NCBI RefSeq assembly: GCF_013340205.1
Contig: NZ_BJTG01000009.1
Coordinates: 235,685 to 299,684, forward strand
DNA length: 64,000 nt
Direction of reading: 5' to 3'
From: Anaeromyxobacter diazotrophicus
GTDB taxonomy: Bacteria > Myxococcota > Myxococcia > Myxococcales > Anaeromyxobacteraceae
Shown here piece after piece: positions 27,368-36,638 of the stretch; the stretch's first letter is position 1, and each line of letters starts with the position of its first letter. The notes below the pieces were generated by a model, which had not been told where the DNA came from, did no database searches, and was given only the letters and a program-made list of their open reading frames with translations. The translations under genes were made by a program, and so were the position numbers.

Positions 27368-28804
27368 ATGGCACTTCGACCTCCTCTCCTCGCTCTCCTG
27401 CTCCTCCTCCCCTCGGCCTCCGCGGTCGCGAACGAGACCGAGCCCGGCGCGTCGGCGGCCGCGAACGCGCCGGCCGAGGACGCCCTCGCCATGTCCGGGA
27501 CGACTCCCCTCGCCCCGCGGCCGCCCGCGGTCCCCGGACCGGCGGGTGACCCCGCCGCACCCCCGGCGTGGTGGAGCGCCGGGTTCCAGAGCACGTACGT
27601 CCTCCAGCGGAAGGCCGGATTCACCGCGCCGTACACCGGCCCGAACAGCCTGACGACGGCCCCGGAGACCGGGTACACGCTCACCGCGACGGCCTTCCTC
27701 GGCGCGCGCCCGTGGGCGGGCGCGGAGCTCTTCTTCAACCCCGAGACCATCCAGTCCCAGAGCATCTCCCACCTCTCCGGGCTGGGCGGGCTGCCGAACG
27801 GCGAGAACCAGAAGGGCGGCGGTCCCACGCCGCTCCTCTACCGTGCCCGCGTCTTCCTGCGGCAGACCATCGCCCTGGGCGGCGAGACCTCCACGGCCGA
27901 GCCGGGCCCGAACCAGTTCGGCGGCGAGGTCGCGAGCCGCCGGCTGGTGATCACGGCCGGCAACTTCTCCTGGGGCGACGTCTTCGACGGCAACGCCTTC
28001 TCGCACGACCCGCGCACGCAGTTCCTCAACTGGTCGTTGATGGGCTACGGCGCGTTCGACTACGCGGCCGACGTGCGCGGCTACACCTGGGGCATCGCCG
28101 TGGAGTACGACCACGACGACTGGGCCTTCCGCCTCGGCCGGTTCGCCGAGCCCATCGAGTCGAACGGGCTGGCGCTCGACCTCGACCTCCTCGACCACTA
28201 CGGCGATACCGTCGAGGTCGAGCACGGGCACGTGCTCTTCGGCCAGCCGGGCAAGGTGCGCGTCGCCGGCTTCCGCAACTACTCCAAGCAGGGGCGCTTC
28301 CGCGACGCGCTCCAGTACGCGGCGGGGAACGGCGGCCTCCCGGACGTCGCCCACGTCCGGCGGAACCAGGCCAAGCTCGGGTTCGGCGTGAGCCTCGAGC
28401 AGAGCGTGCTGCGAGAGGTCGGGGTCTTCGCCCGCTTCAGCTGGGCGGACGGGCAGACCGAGACCTACAGCTTCGCCGAGATCGAGCGGTCGGTGGCCGC
28501 CGGCGTGAGCGTGAAGGGCGGGCGCTGGGGGCGAGCGGGCGACACGCTCGGCGTCGCCTGGGTCGCGAACGCCCTCTCCGACGCGCACCGGGCCTACGCC
28601 GCCGCCGGCGGCCTCGGGTTCCTCATCGGGGACGGCCGGCTCGATCGCTACCGGCCCGAGCAGATCGTGGAGGCCTACTACAGCTTCAACGCCTTCCGCG
28701 GGCTCTGGATCTCGGTCGACGGGCAGCACATCGAGAACCCCGCGTACAACGCCGACCGTGGGCCGGTGAACATCGTCGGCTGTCGGTTCCACGTCGAGTT
28801 CTGA
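27368..28804 (+). CDS. Carbohydrate-selective porin, OprB family
   Basis: A 478-residue exported protein: signal peptide ending near ASAVA, a Pro/Ala-rich linker (about 25-65), then a barrel with the OprB features FQSTYVLQRKAGFTAPYTGPNS, GAELFFNPE and a strand-rich body ending in HVEF with C-terminal Phe. OprB-type porins let sugars and other small solutes cross the outer membrane. It is monocistronic between bfd and a strong hairpin at 28836-28868. Confidence 0.82.
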   Translation: MALRPPLLALLLLLPSASAVANETEPGASAAANAPAEDALAMSGTTPLAPRPPAVPGPAGDPAAPPAWWSAGFQSTYVLQRKAGFTAPYTGPNSLTTAPETGYTLTATAFLGARPWAGAELFFNPETIQSQSISHLSGLGGLPNGENQKGGGPTPLLYRARVFLRQTIALGGETSTAEPGPNQFGGEVASRRLVITAGNFSWGDVFDGNAFSHDPRTQFLNWSLMGYGAFDYAADVRGYTWGIAVEYDHDDWAFRLGRFAEPIESNGLALDLDLLDHYGDTVEVEHGHVLFGQPGKVRVAGFRNYSKQGRFRDALQYAAGNGGLPDVAHVRRNQAKLGFGVSLEQSVLREVGVFARFSWADGQTETYSFAEIERSVAAGVSVKGGRWGRAGDTLGVAWVANALSDAHRAYAAAGGLGFLIGDGRLDRYRPEQIVEAYYSFNAFRGLWISVDGQHIENPAYNADRGPVNIVGCRFHVEF

Positions 28805-28835
28805 GGCGGGCCCGCCGGCGCTCGCTGCGCCTGGC

Positions 28836-28868
28836 GCCCCGGTGCGCGAGCGTCGCCCGCACCGGGGC
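28836..28868. terminator. Bidirectional hairpin between porin and mqnD
   Basis: A perfect 11-bp stem (GCCCCGGTGCG/CGCACCGGGGC) with an 11-base loop lies between two converging genes, 31 bp after one stop and 10 bp before the other. No T-tract is present. Confidence 0.5.
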
Positions 28869-28878
28869 ACCGGGCGCA

Positions 28879-29715
28879 TCAGCCTTCGAGGAAGACGTCC
28901 TCGCCGGCGAGCGCCGTCGCGGGCCGGGTGCGCGCGTAGACCTCCAGCAGCCGCCGCACGGCCTTCCGTCCGCCCTCGCCCATCTCCACCGAGAAGTCGT
29001 TCACGTACAGCTGGATGTGCTGGCGCATGACCGCCTCGTCCATCTCCTGGGCGTGGCGCTGCACGTAGGGCGTGACCAGCGGGTAGGCGGCGAGGGCCTG
29101 CTCCGCGCTGCGGCGGATGAGCCGGTCCACCTCGCGCGCGACCGGCGCCCCGAGGCCCCGCCGCGCCACGATGCCGCCGAGCGGGATGGGCGAGCCGGTC
29201 TCCGCCTCCCAGTGCTCGCCCAGGTCGAGGAGCTTCACCAGGCCCTTCGCCTGGTAGGTGAAGCGGCCCTCGTGGATGATCACGCCGGCGTCCACCTCGC
29301 CCGCCAGCACCGCCCGCTCGATCTCCGAGAAGACCAGGAACCGCTTCTCCGCCACGTGCGGGCAGGCGAGCGAGAAGAGCAGGTGCGCGGTGGTGTGCTC
29401 GCCCGGGATGGCCACCGTCGCCCGCTCGGCGTGGAAGTCGGCGCGATCGGGCCGGGCCACCAGCAGCGGGCCGACGCCGCGCCCGAGCGCGCCGCCCGCG
29501 CCGAGCAGCACGTAGTCGCGGGTGACGAGGGGGAGCACCCCGTAGCTCACCTTGCTGACGTCGAGGCGGCCCTCGAGCGCCCACCGGTTCAGCGTCTGCA
29601 CGTCCTCCAGCACCGGCTCGAAGCGGAGCCCGCCGGTGTCGACGCGCCCGTTGACGAGCGCGTCGAAGATGAAGGTGTCGTTCGGGCAGGGCGAGAAGCC
29701 GAGGGTCAGGGTCAT
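28879..29715 (-). CDS. mqnD: 1,4-dihydroxy-6-naphthoate synthase, menaquinone (futalosine) pathway
   Basis: A 278-residue MqnD with the N-terminal signature GFSPCPNDTFIFDALVNG and the segment VAIPGEHTTAHLLFSLA. It converts cyclic dehypoxanthine futalosine to 1,4-dihydroxy-6-naphthoate, which marks menaquinone synthesis by the futalosine route. Menaquinol is a natural donor for the alternative complex III in this window. It starts 14 bp after the multicopper oxidase stop, so the two are probably cotranscribed. No other mqn gene is nearby. Confidence 0.9.
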   Translation of the reverse strand: MTLTLGFSPCPNDTFIFDALVNGRVDTGGLRFEPVLEDVQTLNRWALEGRLDVSKVSYGVLPLVTRDYVLLGAGGALGRGVGPLLVARPDRADFHAERATVAIPGEHTTAHLLFSLACPHVAEKRFLVFSEIERAVLAGEVDAGVIIHEGRFTYQAKGLVKLLDLGEHWEAETGSPIPLGGIVARRGLGAPVAREVDRLIRRSAEQALAAYPLVTPYVQRHAQEMDEAVMRQHIQLYVNDFSVEMGEGGRKAVRRLLEVYARTRPATALAGEDVFLEG

Positions 29716-29729
29716 CGGGGGTTCGCCGC

Positions 29730-31661
29730 TCAGGGGACGACCCTGAACGGCCGCATCATCGCGTGCTCCTCGTGGGCCAGGATATGGCAGTGCCACATGT
29801 ACTCGCCAGGCCGATCGAACCGGGCGCGGATCCGGACGTAGCCGCCGGGCGGCACCCTGACCGTGTCCTTCCTGCCGCGCTCGTTCGGCGCGACCGCGTA
29901 GGCGGGGTCGAACCCGGGCTGCCCGTCGGCGTGGCCGGCGGGATCGGTGTCCGGGTGGAAGCCGCCGGGGAGCATCGTCCCCATCACCCCGCCCGCCGCC
30001 GGCAGGTAGCTGGCCGCGTCGTACGAGCCCTTCTCCACCACCTCGAAGGTGACGAGGTGCAGGTGCATGGGGTGCATGTCGACGGTGGTGTTCACGATCC
30101 ACCAGTCCTCGACGGTGCCCAGCTTCGGCTGCTCGGTCACCGGGTCGGCGAAGCGCAGCCCGTTGAGGCGCAGCTCGTGGCGCGGAATGACCGACGGTGA
30201 CTGGGTCGGGTCGAGGATGTCGTAGACGTCCTGCAACTCCTGGAGGTCGACGACGCGCTGGTGATCCGGCGCCGGGAGCGGCGCCACCGGCAGCGGCGCC
30301 GCTGGCACCGCGCTCGTGTCGGCGCCGGCGAGCGGCTTCACCACCCGGAACTGCATCACCTTGCCGACCGTGTTGGCGTTGAAGTTGTGGTCGTCGCCGT
30401 TCGGGAAGGGCGCCGGGGCGTCGTTGCGGAGCGTGATCGACTTGCCGGCGAAGCCGGAGAAGTCCACCACCACGTCGGCGCGCTCGCCGGGGGCGAGCAG
30501 GAGCCCGCCCGGCCCGGGGCCGCCGCCGATGTCCACCGTCTCCGGCAGGAACCCCGCCTCGGCGCCCACCTGCTGCATGAAGAGCCCGGGCAGCGGCCCC
30601 ACGCCCGCCTCCTCCAGCCACAGGTTGAAGAAGCGGGAGTCGGCGCCGTTCCAGACGCGGAAGCGGTACCGGCGCGGCTCCACCTCGAGGTAGGGCCACA
30701 CCACCCCGTTCACGATGACCGTGTTCGCGAACGTCTCGGGCCCGGAGGAGTACATGGGCGCGCCGCTCGGGTCGACGAGCGGCAGCTGGGTGTACGGGTT
30801 GTAGAGGGGGTAGGTGGCGTAGTCGAGCGAGCCGTCGTCGTTGAACGACTTGTCCTGCACCAGCAGCGGCACCTCGTAGGCGCCGCCGGGGAGACCGAGC
30901 GCGTCCTCCGCCGCGTCGCGCACCAGGTAGGCGGCGGCGAGGCCGGCGTAGACGTTGAGCCGGGTGACGCCCATCGCGTGGTCGTGGAACCAGTTGGTCG
31001 CCGCGGGCTGGTCGTTCTCGTAGGTGTAGCGGACGCGGTTCCCGGCCGGGCCGCCCATCCCGTTCGCCGCCGCCTTCGGGTCGGCGGTGAACCAGAAGCT
31101 CGGGTGGCCGTCCGCCTCGGCGGCGCTGTGGCCGCCGTGCAGGTGGGGCACGGTCCGGACCTGCGGCACGTCGAAGCCTGCTCCGTCGACGGTGGGATCC
31201 ACCGTGAAGAGGTGCTTCGCGAGCGGCTTCCCGTCCGATCCCACGAGCCCGTTCACGTAGTCGATCACCACCGGCCGATCGCGGCGCGCCACCACCGTGG
31301 AGCCGAGGTACGAGAGGTCGTACCCCCAGGAGACGGTGCGCACCGGCTTGCCGCTGGCGGGATCGACGAAGGGCGTCCCGTCGAACCGGCGCAGGCCGAA
31401 GTCGTGCTCGCCCTGGATCGCGGTCACCACGTAGTAGTCCTTGCCCGGGAACGTGGCGGTGTCGGGCGTCCGCACCGGGATCGCGGGCAGCGGCACCAGG
31501 AACTGGCCGATGGCCTCCGGATCGAGCGGGCGCTTGGCGACGGCGGGGTTCGCCGACGAGGCGGCGCTGGCCTGGGTGGCGGTGCCGCTGCTGCCGCAGG
31601 CGAGGGTGAGCGCGGCGAAGCCGGCCGCAAGGAGGGCGGTGAGGCGGGTGCGCGAAGGCAT
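29730..31661 (-). CDS. Multicopper oxidase lipoprotein (CotA/bilirubin-oxidase-like)
   Basis: A 643-residue exported multicopper oxidase. A lipobox (LTLACGSSG, Cys22) is followed by three cupredoxin domains. Copper ligands are visible in all four groups: PHLHGGH, WFHDHAMG, HPMHLHL and HCHILAHEEHAMM. The last contains the type 1 Cys-His and an axial Met. It is long for the family owing to insertions in domain 2. Likely substrates are phenolics, Cu(I), Mn(II) or bilirubin-like compounds; sequence does not decide. Confidence 0.87.
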   Translation of the reverse strand: MPSRTRLTALLAAGFAALTLACGSSGTATQASAASSANPAVAKRPLDPEAIGQFLVPLPAIPVRTPDTATFPGKDYYVVTAIQGEHDFGLRRFDGTPFVDPASGKPVRTVSWGYDLSYLGSTVVARRDRPVVIDYVNGLVGSDGKPLAKHLFTVDPTVDGAGFDVPQVRTVPHLHGGHSAAEADGHPSFWFTADPKAAANGMGGPAGNRVRYTYENDQPAATNWFHDHAMGVTRLNVYAGLAAAYLVRDAAEDALGLPGGAYEVPLLVQDKSFNDDGSLDYATYPLYNPYTQLPLVDPSGAPMYSSGPETFANTVIVNGVVWPYLEVEPRRYRFRVWNGADSRFFNLWLEEAGVGPLPGLFMQQVGAEAGFLPETVDIGGGPGPGGLLLAPGERADVVVDFSGFAGKSITLRNDAPAPFPNGDDHNFNANTVGKVMQFRVVKPLAGADTSAVPAAPLPVAPLPAPDHQRVVDLQELQDVYDILDPTQSPSVIPRHELRLNGLRFADPVTEQPKLGTVEDWWIVNTTVDMHPMHLHLVTFEVVEKGSYDAASYLPAAGGVMGTMLPGGFHPDTDPAGHADGQPGFDPAYAVAPNERGRKDTVRVPPGGYVRIRARFDRPGEYMWHCHILAHEEHAMMRPFRVVP

Positions 31662-31843
31662 CCGCGCAACGTAGTACGAGCGCGCCTCGCGCCGGTGTAC
31701 CCACCTCCGGTAAGCGTGCGCTTTTCCCCGGCGCGGCGCTCCGCGGCGGCGCGCGTCCCGTGAGCACGGGATGGACGGCCCGGTGCACGAGCGGACCCCT
31801 CCGCCGCCGCGCGACGGGATATCGTGGCAGCCGGAGGAGATCC

Positions 31844-32209
31844 ATGGCGCGCCCGACGGTCATCCTGCTGCTCGCGCTCGGCTGCGGCTCGACCGCGCCC
31901 TACACGGCCGCCAGCGCCGCGATCAACACCGGGCTCGCGGCCGGCCTCTCCGCCGCGAGCCGCGCCGGCGGCGGCTGTTACAGTCCGTGCAATCCGGGCT
32001 ACACGTGCAACCCGGCCACCGGCTTCTGCGAGCAGCTCTCGCCCGTCTGCGTCGGCGAGGCGGCCGACCCGCGCTGCGCGCCGTCCGTCCCCATCCCCAT
32101 CGGCACGAAGCAGCCGGGGACGCCGCGCGACGGGAGCGCGCCGCCCGTCGGGATCTCCCCCGCGACCGGCCGCGCTCCCCCGGCTCCGGGCGAGCGCCCG
32201 GCGCCGTGA
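31844..32209 (+). CDS. Small cysteine-rich lipoprotein, function unknown
   Basis: A 121-residue protein with a short lipoprotein signal (LLLALGCGST, Cys14). A compact cysteine motif CYSPCNPGYTCNPATGFC near residues 45-62 looks like a disulfide knot. The C-terminus is long and Pro/Ala-rich. The ATG has GGAGGAGA five bases upstream. I do not recognise a family function; such knotted lipoproteins are common in myxobacteria. Confidence 0.65.
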   Translation: MARPTVILLLALGCGSTAPYTAASAAINTGLAAGLSAASRAGGGCYSPCNPGYTCNPATGFCEQLSPVCVGEAADPRCAPSVPIPIGTKQPGTPRDGSAPPVGISPATGRAPPAPGERPAP

Positions 32210-32395
32210 GGCTCCCGGCGGCGGCGCCACGGCCCGCCAGCATCCCGAGGGTCGTCATCGCCCCGCCCCGCGGGGGCCTCCCTGACGGGGCAGCCGTCCG
32301 CCCGGCGGCTCCGCGCGGCCGGTGGCGCGCCTAGAGTCCCGGCGGCGCTCCCCTCCGCCCGCGCGGGGCGAGCTCCGCTTCACACTGACCTGATC

Positions 32396-33778
32396 GTGAG
32401 CCGCGCCATGCCCCGCACCGTCATCGAGCCGTTCCGGGTGAAGTCGGTCGAGCCCATCCGCCTCACCACGCCCGAGGAGCGCGCGCGCCGCCTGGAGGAG
32501 GCGAAGCTCAACCCGTTCCGCCTGCGGGCCGAGGACGTGCTGCTCGACTTCCTCACCGACTCGGGGACGGGGGCCATGTCCGCGCGCCAGTGGGGCGGGA
32601 TCATGGCGGGCGACGAGAGCTACGCCGGCGCGGCGAGCTTCTTCCGCTTCGAGGCGGCGGTGCGGGACCTCACCGGCTACCCGTTCGTCATCCCCACGCA
32701 CCAGGGGCGCGCGGCGGAGCGGATCCTGTTCTCGGTGGCGACGAAGCGCGGCGACGTGGTCCCGAGCAACACCCACTTCGACACCACCCGCGCCAACCTG
32801 GAATACGGCGGCGTCGAGCCCCTCGACCTCGTGATCCCCGAGGGGCTCGAGCCGCGCGCCCGCCACCCGTTCAAGGGGAACATCGACCTGGCGCGCGTGG
32901 AGCGGCTCCTCGCCGAGCAGGGCGGGCGCGTCCCGTTCGGCATGATCACCGTGACGAACAACTCGGGGGGCGGGCAGCCGGTCTCGCTGGAGAACCTGCG
33001 GGCCTACCGCGACCTCCTGCGCCGGCACGGGAAGCCGCTCGTCGTCGACGCCTGCCGCTTCGCCGAGAACGCGATGTTCGTGAAGCTGCGCGAGCCGGGG
33101 CAGGCGGCCCGGACGCCGAAGGCGATCGCGCGCGAGATGTTCTCGCTGGCGGACGGCTGCACCATGAGCGCGAAGAAGGACGGGCTCGCGAACATCGGGG
33201 GCTTCATCGCGCTCCGCGACGAGCGGTGGGTGGAGGCGGCGCGCAACCTGCTCGTCCTGACGGAGGGGTTCCCCACCTACGGCGGCCTGGCCGGCCGCGA
33301 CCTGGAGGCCATCGCCATCGGCCTCGAGGAGGTGCTCGAGGAGGACTACCTGCGCTACCGCCTCCGGACGGCCGAGTACCTGGGGGAGAAGCTGCTCGCC
33401 GGCGGCGTCGCCATCGTCGAGCCCACCGGCGGCCACGCCGTCTACCTCGACGCGCGCGCCTTCCTGCCCCACCTCCGCCGCGAGGAGTACCCGGGCTGGG
33501 CGCTCTGCGACGCCCTCTACCTGGCCGGCGGGATCCGCGGGGTCGAGATCGGCTCGGTGATGTTCGGCAAGCGGCTCGACGACGGGACCGAGACCTACCA
33601 CCACCACGACCTCGTCCGGCTGGCGTTCCCGCGCCGCGTCTACACGCAGAGCCACTTCGACTACGCCGCCGAGGCCATCCTGGAGCTGGCGGCCCGCGCG
33701 CGCGAGGTGCGCGGCGTCCGGCTCGTGCGCCAGAGCCGCTACCTCCGCCACTTCACGGCCGAGCTCGCCTGGGCCTGA
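32396..33778 (+). CDS. tnaA: Tryptophanase (tryptophan indole-lyase)
   Basis: A 460-residue PLP beta-lyase of the TnaA/tyrosine phenol-lyase family. Segments seen are DFLTDSGTGAMS, PTHQGRAAERI, NNSGGGQPVSLENL, the PLP-lysine region CTMSAKKDGLANIGG and GGLAGRDLEA. The late segment GVEIGSVMFG matches tryptophanase (VEIGSFLLG) rather than tyrosine phenol-lyase (MERGIISAG), so it should split tryptophan to indole, pyruvate and ammonia. The start may be GTG 32396 or ATG 32408; neither has a clear ribosome binding site. Confidence 0.87.
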   Translation: MSRAMPRTVIEPFRVKSVEPIRLTTPEERARRLEEAKLNPFRLRAEDVLLDFLTDSGTGAMSARQWGGIMAGDESYAGAASFFRFEAAVRDLTGYPFVIPTHQGRAAERILFSVATKRGDVVPSNTHFDTTRANLEYGGVEPLDLVIPEGLEPRARHPFKGNIDLARVERLLAEQGGRVPFGMITVTNNSGGGQPVSLENLRAYRDLLRRHGKPLVVDACRFAENAMFVKLREPGQAARTPKAIAREMFSLADGCTMSAKKDGLANIGGFIALRDERWVEAARNLLVLTEGFPTYGGLAGRDLEAIAIGLEEVLEEDYLRYRLRTAEYLGEKLLAGGVAIVEPTGGHAVYLDARAFLPHLRREEYPGWALCDALYLAGGIRGVEIGSVMFGKRLDDGTETYHHHDLVRLAFPRRVYTQSHFDYAAEAILELAARAREVRGVRLVRQSRYLRHFTAELAWA

Positions 33779-33888
33779 CGGGCGCGCTCGCCCCGCGCGC
33801 GCCAGGGGGGCCGTTGTGTTCGCGGGCGACCGCTGCTACCCATCGCAGGCTCCACGCCCACGCGCCACGCGCCTCCCGGAGCCGCACC

Positions 33889-35169
33889 ATGTCCAAGGAA
33901 GTCCACCTCGACGCCAACGTCCCGGGCAACCCGGCCTATCACTTCACCATCGTGCCGGCGGGATCGCCGGCGCGCGCCGGCTGGGCCGGCCGGGCGGCGC
34001 TGGTCCCCGCCGCCCGCACCGCCACCCAGTGCGTCCACGCCGGCGTGCAGCCCGACCCCGCCTACGGCGCGGTGATGCCGCCCATCTACCAGACCTCCAC
34101 CTTCGCCTTCCGGGACGTCTGCACCAACGCGGGCTACGACTACACGCGCAGCGGCAACCCCACCCGGGCGGCGCTCGAGGAGGCGCTCACCGTGCTGGAG
34201 GGCGGCGCCGGGGCCACCTGCACCAGCACCGGCATGAGCGCGGTGGTGGTGGCGCTCAACCTCCTCCCCCACGGGAGCCACCTCCTCTGCACGGTCGACT
34301 GCTACGGCGGCACCTTCCGCGCCCTGGAGCACGCCAAGACCGCCTACGGCCTCGAGGTCACCTACCTCGACCTCTCCGACCTCGAGGCGGTGAAGCGGGC
34401 GCTCCAGCCGAACACGCGGATGGTCTGGATCGAGACCCCCTCCAATCCGCTCCTCCGGCTGACGGACATCCGGGCGGTCGCGGCGCTGGCCCACGCCGGC
34501 GACGCACTGGTGGTGGTGGACAACACCTTCCTCTCCCCGGTGCTCCAGCGCCCCTTCGAGCACGGCGCCGACCTGGTGGTCCACTCCACCACGAAGTACC
34601 TGAACGGCCACAGCGACGTGGTGGGCGGCGCGGTGGTGGCGGCGCCGGGGCGCACGGCGCTCGCGCAGCGCATCCAGAGCATGAACAACCTGCTCGGCAC
34701 CTCGCAGAGCCCGCACGACTGCTTCCTCGTGCTCCGCGGCCTCAAGACGCTCCTCCTCCGCATGCGGGCGCACGAGGCGGGCGCGCAGGCCGTGGCGGCC
34801 TTCCTGGCGGCGCACCCCGCGGTGGCGAAGGTGCACTACCCCGGCCTCTCGACCCACCCGCAGCACGCGCTGGCGCGCGCGCAGCAGCGCGGCTTCGGCG
34901 CCATGCTGAGCTTCGAGCTCGCCGACGGCCGGCGCCCCCGGGTGGACCACCTCCTCAAGACCCTGCGCTGGTTCACGCTGGCGGAGAGCCTGGGCGGCGT
35001 GGAGAGCCTGGTGGCCCACCCGGCCTCGATGACGCACGCCTCGATGACGCCCGAGGCGCGCCAGCGCGCCGGGATCACCGACGGCGTCATCCGGCTCTCC
35101 GTCGGCATCGAGGAGCCCGAGGACCTCCTGGCAGATCTCGCCGAGGCGCTGCGGACGCTCCCCGCCTAG
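33889..35169 (+). CDS. metB: Cystathionine gamma-synthase-type PLP enzyme
   Basis: A 426-residue Cys/Met-metabolism PLP enzyme. The cofactor lysine is in VVHSTTKYLNGHSDV; YDYTRSGNPTR and WIETPSNPLLRL are family segments. It most likely makes cystathionine from an activated homoserine and cysteine; cystathionine gamma-lyase is the main alternative. The N-terminus has an extra 45 or so residues before TQCVHAG. Its stop shares the bases CTAG with the stop of the converging histidine kinase gene. Confidence 0.84.
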   Translation: MSKEVHLDANVPGNPAYHFTIVPAGSPARAGWAGRAALVPAARTATQCVHAGVQPDPAYGAVMPPIYQTSTFAFRDVCTNAGYDYTRSGNPTRAALEEALTVLEGGAGATCTSTGMSAVVVALNLLPHGSHLLCTVDCYGGTFRALEHAKTAYGLEVTYLDLSDLEAVKRALQPNTRMVWIETPSNPLLRLTDIRAVAALAHAGDALVVVDNTFLSPVLQRPFEHGADLVVHSTTKYLNGHSDVVGGAVVAAPGRTALAQRIQSMNNLLGTSQSPHDCFLVLRGLKTLLLRMRAHEAGAQAVAAFLAAHPAVAKVHYPGLSTHPQHALARAQQRGFGAMLSFELADGRRPRVDHLLKTLRWFTLAESLGGVESLVAHPASMTHASMTPEARQRAGITDGVIRLSVGIEEPEDLLADLAEALRTLPA

Positions 35170-36638
35170 CTCACCCGGTCGAGCGGCAGCTCCACCCGGA
35201 ACTCCGCCCCGGCGCCCGGCTGGCTGTCGACCGCGATGCGGCCGCCCATCGCCTCGATCGCCTGCCGCGCCACCCACAGCCCCACCCCGAAGCCGCCGTA
35301 GTTGCGCTCCGAGACGGCGCGCTCGAACCGCTCGAAGATGCGGCCCTGGTCGGCGAGCGGGACGCCGATCCCGTGGTCGCGCACCGTGAGCACCGCGCGC
35401 TCCCCGGTCGTCCCCAGCGCGATCTCGATGGGCTTGCCCTCGCCGAACTTCACCGCGTTCGAGACGAGCTGCGCCACCACCGACTCCAGCAGGGAGCGAT
35501 CCCAGGTGCCGTGGACCGCCTCGGCGCCGCGCAGCGTCACCTCGGAGCCCGACCGGCGGACCGGCTCCTCGCTGCGCGCCAGCACCACGCGGACGAGCGC
35601 CCCCAGCTCGAGCGGCTCGCGCGACAGCTCGAGGTGCCCCGACGAGATCCGGCCGACGTCGATGAGGCCGTTGATGAGCACCTTCAGCCGCTCGACCTGG
35701 CGCAGGATCACCTCGCACTTCGACTGGACCCGCTCGTCCGAGACCGGCGGCGCCGCGCTGACCTTCCCCAGCCGGCGCAGGCTCGCCACCTGGAGCTCGA
35801 GCGAGGTGAGGGGCGTCTTGAGCTCGTGGGAGGCGATGTCCAGGAAGCGGTCGCGCGCCTCCAGCGCCGCCTTGAGCTGGCGCTCGCGCTGCGCCGCCTC
35901 CCGCGCCCGCTGCAGCGCCTCCTCGGCGCGCTTGCGCTCGGTGATGTCGGTCGCGACGCAGCACACCCCGTAGGCGACGCCGCCCGCGTCGAGCAGCGGG
36001 AACTTGAGCGAGAGGTAGGCGCGCGCCCCGTCGGCCCCCGCCGGCAGGATCTCCTCCAGCTCCAGCGGCGCGCGGGTGGCCAGGACCTGCGCGTCGTCCT
36101 GGCGCAGGATCCCCGCGACCCCCGCCGGGAGGGCCTCCTCGTCGCGCCGCCCGAGCACCTCCTCGGGCCGGAGCGAGAACACCTGCTGGAACTGGCGGTT
36201 CACGTACAGGTACCGGCCCTCGGCGTCCTTGAGGTAGATGACGGCGGTGGTGGCGTCGAGGATGGCGCGCAGCTGCTCGCGGGCGCGGTCGATCTCGGTG
36301 TTGCGCTCGGCGAGCACCTCGCTCAGGCCCAGCAGCCGCGCGTTGGCCCGGTAGGAGCGCAGCGTCATCTCGAAGGGCGAGAGGCTCTCCGCCAGGAACT
36401 GCGCCGCCATCTCGAGCGCGGGCCGCTCGCCCGCGCCGGCCCGCGGCAGGCCGCGCAGCGCGTCGTGGTGGAGCATCGCCAGCTCCAGGATCCCGAGCCC
36501 GCCGGCCGCCGCGGCCCGGCCCAGCTCGTAGGCGCTGGTCAGGGCCGCCTCGCTGCCGGTCGAGACGTAGTCGCGGAGCGCGGACGCGTACCCGCCCGCC
36601 AGCTCCTGCGCCGTCATGGGCTCATGCGTCCGGGTCAT
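35166..36638 (-). CDS. Histidine kinase with N-terminal RsbU-like domain and PAS domain
   Basis: A 490-residue soluble kinase. Residues 15-105 form an all-helical domain like the N-terminal RsbT-binding domain of RsbU (YASALRDYVSTGSEAALTSA, then LGILELAMLHHDAL). A PAS domain follows (about 122-240), then HisKA with His271 in ASHELKTPLTSLE, and HATPase_c with LVSNAVKFGEG and DHGIGVP. There is no membrane segment and no receiver domain. The gene overlaps rsbT2 and is the last of the stressosome operon. An ATG at 36617 would avoid the overlap. No response regulator lies beside it. Confidence 0.9.
   Translation of the reverse strand: MTRTHEPMTAQELAGGYASALRDYVSTGSEAALTSAYELGRAAAAGGLGILELAMLHHDALRGLPRAGAGERPALEMAAQFLAESLSPFEMTLRSYRANARLLGLSEVLAERNTEIDRAREQLRAILDATTAVIYLKDAEGRYLYVNRQFQQVFSLRPEEVLGRRDEEALPAGVAGILRQDDAQVLATRAPLELEEILPAGADGARAYLSLKFPLLDAGGVAYGVCCVATDITERKRAEEALQRAREAAQRERQLKAALEARDRFLDIASHELKTPLTSLELQVASLRRLGKVSAAPPVSDERVQSKCEVILRQVERLKVLINGLIDVGRISSGHLELSREPLELGALVRVVLARSEEPVRRSGSEVTLRGAEAVHGTWDRSLLESVVAQLVSNAVKFGEGKPIEIALGTTGERAVLTVRDHGIGVPLADQGRIFERFERAVSERNYGGFGVGLWVARQAIEAMGGRIAVDSQPGAGAEFRVELPLDRVS

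Noticed and set aside
32396..33778. Tyrosine phenol-lyase
   Set aside because: The segment GVEIGSVMFG lacks the arginine-bearing MERG motif of tyrosine phenol-lyase and follows tryptophanase.
33779..33888. SAM riboswitch ahead of metB
   Set aside because: The 110-bp gap shows no pseudoknot or SAM-type core that I can recognise. The metQ leader is too short to hold any riboswitch.
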